DNA of 6,104 nt from Coriobacteriales bacterium. GTDB taxonomy: Bacteria > Actinomycetota > Coriobacteriia > Coriobacteriales > UBA8131. Of this stretch, positions 5,422 through 6,104 are shown one piece after another; the stretch's first letter is position 1, and every line of letters begins with the position of its first letter. The stretch spans positions 1 through 6,104 of the forward strand of contig JAISMZ010000208.1 in the NCBI GenBank assembly GCA_031276475.1, in the 5' to 3' direction. The notes under the pieces are model-generated. The model made no database searches. It was not told where the DNA came from and saw nothing but the letters and a program-made list of their open reading frames with translations. A program made the translations under genes and the position numbers.

Positions 5422-5604
5422 GCGTTCGTCAACTACGGGAGGATGATTGTGTGGCATATATGCAAGGCGCCCCAAGGCTTCTTCGATGGTCTCCATCATC
5501 TTCAGTGCCGTCATCGGTGCCAATAGCTGTGATGAGATATAGCGAACGATATCGCGCAGGTCGCTTTCGGCGGGCTCCGATAGGTCAACCCTGTATTTGT
5601 CCAT
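5419..5604 (-). pseudogene. ParE/RelE-family toxin, truncated at the MITE-like element
   Basis: Sixty-two residues from ATG 5604 (complement) match the N-terminal part of ParE/RelE-type mRNA interferase or gyrase toxins: MDKYRVDLSEPAESDLRDI, then RYISSQLLAP, ALKMMETIEEALGRLAYMP and HPPVVDERL. The family is about 95-105 aa. The C-terminal strands with the YRV/YxV core and the final basic residues are absent. The last native codon (CTA, Leu62) lies in the CTAG next to the element. The frame stays open through the element and into antisense DUF4130 sequence, ending at 5161 with about 85 unrelated residues. A chimeric 147-aa product is therefore possible but unlikely to be an active toxin. An AGGAG precedes the start, which overlaps the antitoxin end by 20 nt. 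The missing 3' half is not present on the other side of the element, so a deletion accompanied the event. Confidence 0.75.
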
Positions 5605-5863
5605 CGGTTATCTCCTGCCGGATATCTTGCATGACATCTGCAAGCGGGCGCTTCCTGTTGTCTTTTACCGCTGCTCTGCCCTCGTCAAGCAGACGGTAGA
5701 GCTCAAGCTTTCCATTGAGCAACTCAAAGGCTTCAATGCTCATGACGGCAAGGTCGCCCCGCCCATTCTTGGTGATAAAGACCGGCTCTCTGCTCTCGCG
5801 GCAGAACGAGGATATCTCATTGTAGCTGTTTCGCAGGTCGGTACTGGATTTAATGATGGGCAT
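5585..5863 (-). CDS. Phd/YefM-family antitoxin
   Basis: This 92-aa protein is the DNA-binding antitoxin of a type II toxin-antitoxin module. It starts at MPIIKSSTDLRNSYNEISSF, typical of the Phd/YefM fold, and continues with REPVFITKNGRGDLAVMSIEAFELL, the most conserved segment. The C-terminal region, rich in charged residues, normally binds the toxin. The start ATG (5861-5863, complement) is fixed by a strong AAGGAGG (complement of 5872-5878) 8 nt upstream; longer upstream frames lack a ribosome-binding site and look non-coding. The toxin gene follows with a 20-nt overlap. Because that toxin is broken, this looks like an orphaned but intact antitoxin. Family members usually repress their own promoter, and inverted repeats are present there. 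Confidence 0.88.
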   Translation of the reverse strand: MPIIKSSTDLRNSYNEISSFCRESREPVFITKNGRGDLAVMSIEAFELLNGKLELYRLLDEGRAAVKDNRKRPLADVMQDIRQEITDGQIQG

Positions 5864-5885
5864 TTGATAGGCCTCCTTAATTAAT

Positions 5886-5922
5886 CTAAAGATATTATAT
5901 AAGAATTTCTTTAGGAATTCAA
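5886..5922 (-). promoter_or_regulatory. Promoter and probable autoregulatory operator of the toxin-antitoxin module
   Basis: On the minus strand TTGAAT (5922-5917), 17 nt, then TATAAT (5899-5894) forms a near-consensus sigma70 promoter 31 nt before the antitoxin start. The inverted repeat CTAAAGA (5886-5892) and TCTTTAG (5908-5914) flanks the -10. A smaller palindrome AAGAATTTCTT (5901-5911) lies in the spacer. These are positioned as expected for Phd/YefM autorepression. The segment is markedly AT-rich compared with the rest of the window. Confidence 0.75.
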
Positions 5923-5990
5923 GAGGCATCGTACTGTCTTCTGCGGCGCTGACAGGGAATCGTCCCCCGCCGACATGCAAAGCCGAAAAC

Positions 5991-6104
5991 AGTGGGAAAC
6001 GGAATACGCGAGAACCCCACTTCCGTCCCCGTAGAACTCGCGCTTGGGAACAGCGCAAGCTGGGAGAATTGTTTGAAAACAACAACGAGCGCAATGCAGG
6101 CAAG
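5991..6104 (+). CDS. Type I restriction specificity subunit (HsdS) fragment
   Basis: The + frame ending at the right edge reads TRAWEQRKLGELFENNNERNAGK from 6036 onward. WEQRKLGEL followed by a NNERN-type stretch is a hallmark of the start of target-recognition domains in type I restriction-modification S subunits, which choose the DNA sequence methylated and cut by the HsdMR complex. No ATG, GTG or TTG start occurs in this frame upstream; it is open back to about 5870 but looks non-coding before about 5991. The piece is therefore either a start-less fragment (silent hsdS cassette or relic) or a gene whose start region is damaged. The left boundary given is approximate. Only about 20-38 codons are visible, so this rests on motif recognition. 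Confidence 0.5.

Noticed and set aside
5271..5699. 142-codon + strand open frame across the element and toxin
   Set aside because: It is composed of element sequence plus antisense toxin and antitoxin; no ribosome-binding site or family motif.
5585..6103. 172-aa version of the antitoxin starting near the right edge
   Set aside because: The promoter and the AAGGAGG lie inside that extension, and the Phd/YefM fold begins at MPIIKSS (ATG complement of 5861-5863).

Overview
This window comes from a GC-rich bacterium. The Gram-positive/actinobacterial type of LexA box, the GC-rich codon use and the gene content suggest an Actinomycetota member. A gut Coriobacteriia-like genome is plausible, but that is an inference and nothing here identifies the species.

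The layout, left to right, is as follows. (1) Positions 1-357 hold the 3' end of ahpC (peroxiredoxin) on the + strand. (2) Positions 358-532 are a spacer with GC-rich hairpins. (3) Positions 533-2578 hold a 681-aa AhpF-like flavoprotein disulfide reductase on the + strand. Its domain order is reversed relative to classical AhpF: the thioredoxin-reductase module comes first and the tandem thioredoxin-fold module with a CSLC active site comes last. (4) Positions 2575-2621 hold a sigma70-type promoter, TTGACA-N17-TATCCT, with one LexA-type box in the spacer and a second at the predicted transcription start. (5) Positions 2622-2719 are a structured leader. (6) Positions 2720-4225 hold a radical SAM protein of the putative DNA modification/repair family (TIGR03916-like). 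It carries an HhH motif and a QLSLF sequence that matches the sliding-clamp-binding consensus. (7) Positions 4222-5256 hold its obligate partner family, a TIGR03915/DUF4130-like protein, overlapping by 4 nt (ATGA). (8) Positions 5253-5421 hold a 161-bp palindromic MITE-like element flanked by CTAG repeats. (9) Positions 5419-5863, on the - strand, hold a Phd/YefM antitoxin and a ParE/RelE toxin. The toxin is cut off exactly at the element border. (10) The right edge, on the + strand, holds a piece of a type I restriction specificity subunit (HsdS), recognised by WEQRKLGEL.

AhpC and the AhpF-like reductase form a peroxide-detoxification pair. The radical SAM and DUF4130 genes appear to be an SOS-controlled two-gene DNA-damage unit of unknown chemistry. 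This is the most interesting part of the window: promoter architecture, gene pairing, the HhH motif and the putative clamp motif all point independently to DNA repair or modification. The right-hand part (element, broken toxin-antitoxin module, hsdS piece) looks like a rearranged accessory region. Gly/Ala-rich low-complexity expansions interrupt or extend all three complete large genes, which is a peculiarity of this locus or genome.
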